A DNA stretch of 32,823 bases from contig JAHJIN010000064.1 in assembly GCA_018823415.1 (NCBI GenBank), positions 1-32,823 on the forward strand. The letters run 5' to 3'. Positions 30,709 through 32,823 of the stretch are shown piece by piece. Source of the stretch: Chloroflexota bacterium. Lineage in GTDB: Bacteria > Chloroflexota > JAHJIN01. The position numbers and the translations under genes were made by a program. Below the pieces are notes generated by a model, which saw only the letters and a list, made by a program, of their open reading frames with translations, searched no databases and was not told the DNA's origin. Position 1 is the first letter of the stretch. Each line of letters starts with the position of its first letter.

Positions 30709-32100
30709 CTATGTTTTTTGGATTGCCACCTCCAATGCTTCGTCGATGGTGCGGGCGCGGACGATTTCCACGTCGTCTACCGTCAATTGCGCCCGCCGGG
30801 CCAGATTGGGGACCAGGCAGCGCTTGAACCCCAGTTTGGCGGCTTCTTTGACCCGGCGTTCCAGGTGCCCCACGCTGCGCAACTCGCCTGACAACCCCAC
30901 TTCGCCCATCACGGCCAGGTCCGGGGCAATGGGCTGCTCGCGAAAGCTACTGGCGATAGCCAGGGCCACGCCCAGGTCGGCCGCAGGCTCGTTGATCTTG
31001 AGGCCGCCCACCACGTTCACAAACACGTCCTGGTTGTGCAGGCGCAGGCCCACGCGTTTGGCGAGCACCGCGATGATGAGCAAGAGCCGGCCCATGTCGA
31101 TGCCGTTGGCCGTGCGCCGGGGGTAGTTAAAGCTGGTGGTGCTGGTGAGGGCCTGGACTTCTACCAGCAGCGGGCGCGTGCCTTCCATGGTCACGGCGAT
31201 GCTGTTGCCGCTGGTGCCGGCCACGCGCTCGGCCAGAAACGCCTCCGAAGGGTTGGTCACCTCCATCAAGCCGGTGTCCTGCATCTCGAACACGCCCACC
31301 TCGTTGGTGGACCCAAAGCGGTTCTTGACGCTGCGCAGCAGGCGGTAGGTGTGAAATCGCTCGCCCTCCAGGTATAGCACCACGTCCACGATGTGTTCCA
31401 GGACGCGGGGGCCGGCGATAGTGCCCTCTTTGGTGACATGGCCCACCAAAAAGATGGGCAGGTGACTGCTCTTGGCCAGATGCATGAGCCGCAACGTGCC
31501 TTCGCGGATCTGGCTGACACTCCCGGCGGCAGAGGATAGATCGTCCAGGTACACAGCCTGGATGGAATCGACGATCATCAGGCCCGGGGCCAGCTTTTCG
31601 GCCTCGGCCAGCACGTGGTTGAGGTTGGTTTCGGCCAGGATCATCAGGTTGGCGGTGGCGTCGGCCACAGCCAGGCGTTGGGCGCGCATCTTGATCTGGC
31701 GGGCCGATTCTTCGCCGGACACATACAGCACCGGCCGGCCGTTCAACGCCCCTTCCTGGGCCATCAGGCCGGCTACCTGCAACAGCAAGGTGCTCTTGCC
31801 AATGCCCGGGTCCCCGCCGATGAGGACCAGCGAGCCGGGCACCAGGCCGCCGCCCAGCACCCGGTCGAACTCGACCAGGGGCACCGGGAGCCGGTTGAGG
31901 CCATCGGTGGCAATGTCGGACAGTCGTTGGGGTTCGCTGCGCGACCACGCGCCGCCGGCCGCCGTGGCGACCGGGGGTGGTTCCACCAGCGTTTCGACGA
32001 GGGTGTTCCATTCGCCACAATCGGGGCAGCGGCCCAGCCAGCGGGGGCTTTGTGAGCCGCATTGTTGGCATACATAGATGGTGCGGGTTTTACGGGCCAT
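30709..32100 (-). CDS. radA: DNA repair protein RadA
   Basis: 463 residues with the three RadA parts. An N-terminal zinc finger CQQC...CPDC (Cys11, 14, 25, 28); a RecA-like ATPase core with Walker A GDPGIGKST (96-104) and the RadA-specific KNRFGS (259-264); and a C-terminal Lon-protease-like domain (about 290-463) used for DNA binding and hexamer formation. RadA promotes branch migration in recombination and repair. No strong Shine-Dalgarno precedes the ATG. A modest promoter lies 30-55 bases upstream. It is followed by the YacL-type gene. Confidence 0.96.
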   Translation of the reverse strand: MARKTRTIYVCQQCGSQSPRWLGRCPDCGEWNTLVETLVEPPPVATAAGGAWSRSEPQRLSDIATDGLNRLPVPLVEFDRVLGGGLVPGSLVLIGGDPGIGKSTLLLQVAGLMAQEGALNGRPVLYVSGEESARQIKMRAQRLAVADATANLMILAETNLNHVLAEAEKLAPGLMIVDSIQAVYLDDLSSAAGSVSQIREGTLRLMHLAKSSHLPIFLVGHVTKEGTIAGPRVLEHIVDVVLYLEGERFHTYRLLRSVKNRFGSTNEVGVFEMQDTGLMEVTNPSEAFLAERVAGTSGNSIAVTMEGTRPLLVEVQALTSTTSFNYPRRTANGIDMGRLLLIIAVLAKRVGLRLHNQDVFVNVVGGLKINEPAADLGVALAIASSFREQPIAPDLAVMGEVGLSGELRSVGHLERRVKEAAKLGFKRCLVPNLARRAQLTVDDVEIVRARTIDEALEVAIQKT

Positions 32101-32126
32101 ATCGATCTTGCATCAGCACTCTCGCT

Positions 32127-32155
32127 ATCCTATGATTCCTTGCCTACCATTGCAA
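32127..32155 (-). promoter_or_regulatory. Putative promoter of radA
   Basis: The minus strand reads TTGCAA (plus 32150-32155), 17 bases, then TAGGAT (32127-32132), each four of six to consensus, ending 27 bases before the radA ATG. Confidence 0.4.
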
Positions 32156-32213
32156 CTTGGCGCTGAAAGCCTTATCATTTGCAGCGTGATATTAGACGCC
32201 AAAATTTAGAAGC

Positions 32214-32663
32214 CTATGATAGCAACGTTTCTAGGCATTTCCCAACTTGCGAACGATACTCACGATATTCATTGGCTCCAACGCTCCAGGTGATGTTCCC
32301 TTCGGACCCTGGATGCGAGACTTGATTCGTATTCCTTCGATCAAATAGGTTACGAATGCTGATACAGACATCAGGAGGCACCATCTGAGAGTTTAAGAAA
32401 GCTACCACTCTATTAGCATCGTAATCCCTGGGATCTACAGAGGTGTCAAGCTGATAGCATACAGCGTGAATTTCGTTAAGCAAGTGGTTCAATGCTATAG
32501 AGTAAGATTGGGTACGTTCGTGAAATGCGCGATGTCGTATCTGTTCGATAACATAGGGCATCTCTGCAACCCTTGAAGCCTTGGCATTGGATAGCTCGTA
32601 ATAACCTGGAGCATCGCTCGAAAGATTAGCCTTCTTGAAAGTTTGTATAATTCTGCTTATCAC
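32214..32663 (-). CDS. Unknown small protein, possibly HEPN-like
   Basis: 149 residues, mostly helical, with no signal peptide or membrane helix. The helix NLFDRRNTNQVSHPGS (105-120) contains Arg110-Asn111 and His117, an R-N-x5-H spacing that fits the R-x(4-6)-H motif of HEPN RNases, found in many toxins and defence proteins. The rest shows no further support, so this is tentative. It starts at GTG with GGAG nine bases upstream. The gene is visibly AT-richer than everything to its left and lies upstream of radA in the same direction. No nucleotidyltransferase (MNT) antitoxin partner is seen within the window; a partner may lie beyond the right edge. Confidence 0.6.
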   Translation of the reverse strand: MISRIIQTFKKANLSSDAPGYYELSNAKASRVAEMPYVIEQIRHRAFHERTQSYSIALNHLLNEIHAVCYQLDTSVDPRDYDANRVVAFLNSQMVPPDVCISIRNLFDRRNTNQVSHPGSEGNITWSVGANEYREYRSQVGKCLETLLS

Positions 32664-32707
32664 TGGATATCGCTCCAGTTTGCTTAATAACTCTCATTTC
32701 GCTAGAA

Positions 32708-32823
32708 TTATGTCGAGTTGTAGAATTTCAACCGCGGGCAGTGGAACGCCAAGTCGTAGACAGTCTCGGGAACGTTAAGCAAAGCCAACAGTCGACGCTG
32801 CAACGGGGTGAGTGTTTCCACCA
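32708..32823 (-). CDS. 3' end of an unidentified gene entering from the right edge
   Basis: On the minus strand an uninterrupted frame from the window edge encodes 37 residues beginning VETLTPLQRRLLALLNV, containing VYDLAFHCPRLKF, and ending with TAA at 32708-32710. The other two frames close quickly or look less protein-like. The composition is credible, with a helix-turn-helix-like LQRRLLALL segment, but it is too short to name a family. It ends 44 bases upstream of the possible HEPN-like gene. Confidence 0.42.
   Translation of the reverse strand, partial: VETLTPLQRRLLALLNVPETVYDLAFHCPRLKFYNST

Overview
The window looks like a chromosomal segment of a Chloroflexota bacterium, probably Anaerolineae or a close relative. 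This is inferred from four things: high GC, lipoproteins with long Thr/Pro-rich linkers (several carrying a TPWVVV-TATP signature), many short palindromic elements between genes, and a radA plus PIN/TRAM gene pair of Gram-positive type. No 16S rRNA or other taxonomic marker is present. The only RNA gene is a tRNA-Glu.

Layout. 1-1.1 kb: start of a minus-strand gene leaving the window, a small lipoprotein and a DinB-like protein, each with a visible TATAAT promoter. 1.1-8.2 kb (minus): a double-GNAT acetyltransferase, a lipoprotein with glycosidase-like Glu motifs flanked by two related palindromic elements, and a tight operon of type I phosphodiesterase, DUF559-like nuclease, molybdenum-storage-like kinase-fold protein and GT-C-like membrane protein. 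The operon promoter sits back to back with a plus-strand promoter, and their -35 boxes overlap. 8.2-11.5 kb (plus): membrane protein, nitrilase-family amidohydrolase, a two-subunit family I CoA-transferase and tRNA-Glu(UUC). 11.5-13.5 kb: an orphan STAS protein, small or broken reading frames and a DUF998 membrane protein with a strong terminator.

13.6-19.6 kb (minus) holds three tandem paralogous exported proteins. Each has three Ig-like domains and the same C-terminal beta-rich domain; the middle one adds two RsiV-type DUF3298 domains. A likely promoter about 340 bp upstream leaves a long leader with a possible three-way-junction RNA. 20.2-23.3 kb (plus) encodes the most striking gene: a 1032-residue lipoprotein cytochrome with 26 CxxCH motifs, 14 of them in seven perfect-period 39-residue modules. 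Each module carries exactly the four His needed for two bis-His hemes.

23.4-28 kb (minus) is a probable five-gene operon: MATE exporter, MFS transporter, DUF6544-like membrane-anchored protein, mobB and mobA. 28-32.1 kb (minus) holds glpK, a YacL-type PIN/TRAM protein and radA. The last 0.7 kb is AT-richer and carries a possible HEPN-like small protein and the 3' end of another gene, suggesting an acquired segment.

The genes suggest a cell with a large cell-surface investment (lipoproteins, a multiheme conduit) and molybdenum handling (Mo-storage homologue plus MobA/MobB), though nothing in the sequence proves that the cytochrome and the molybdenum genes work together.
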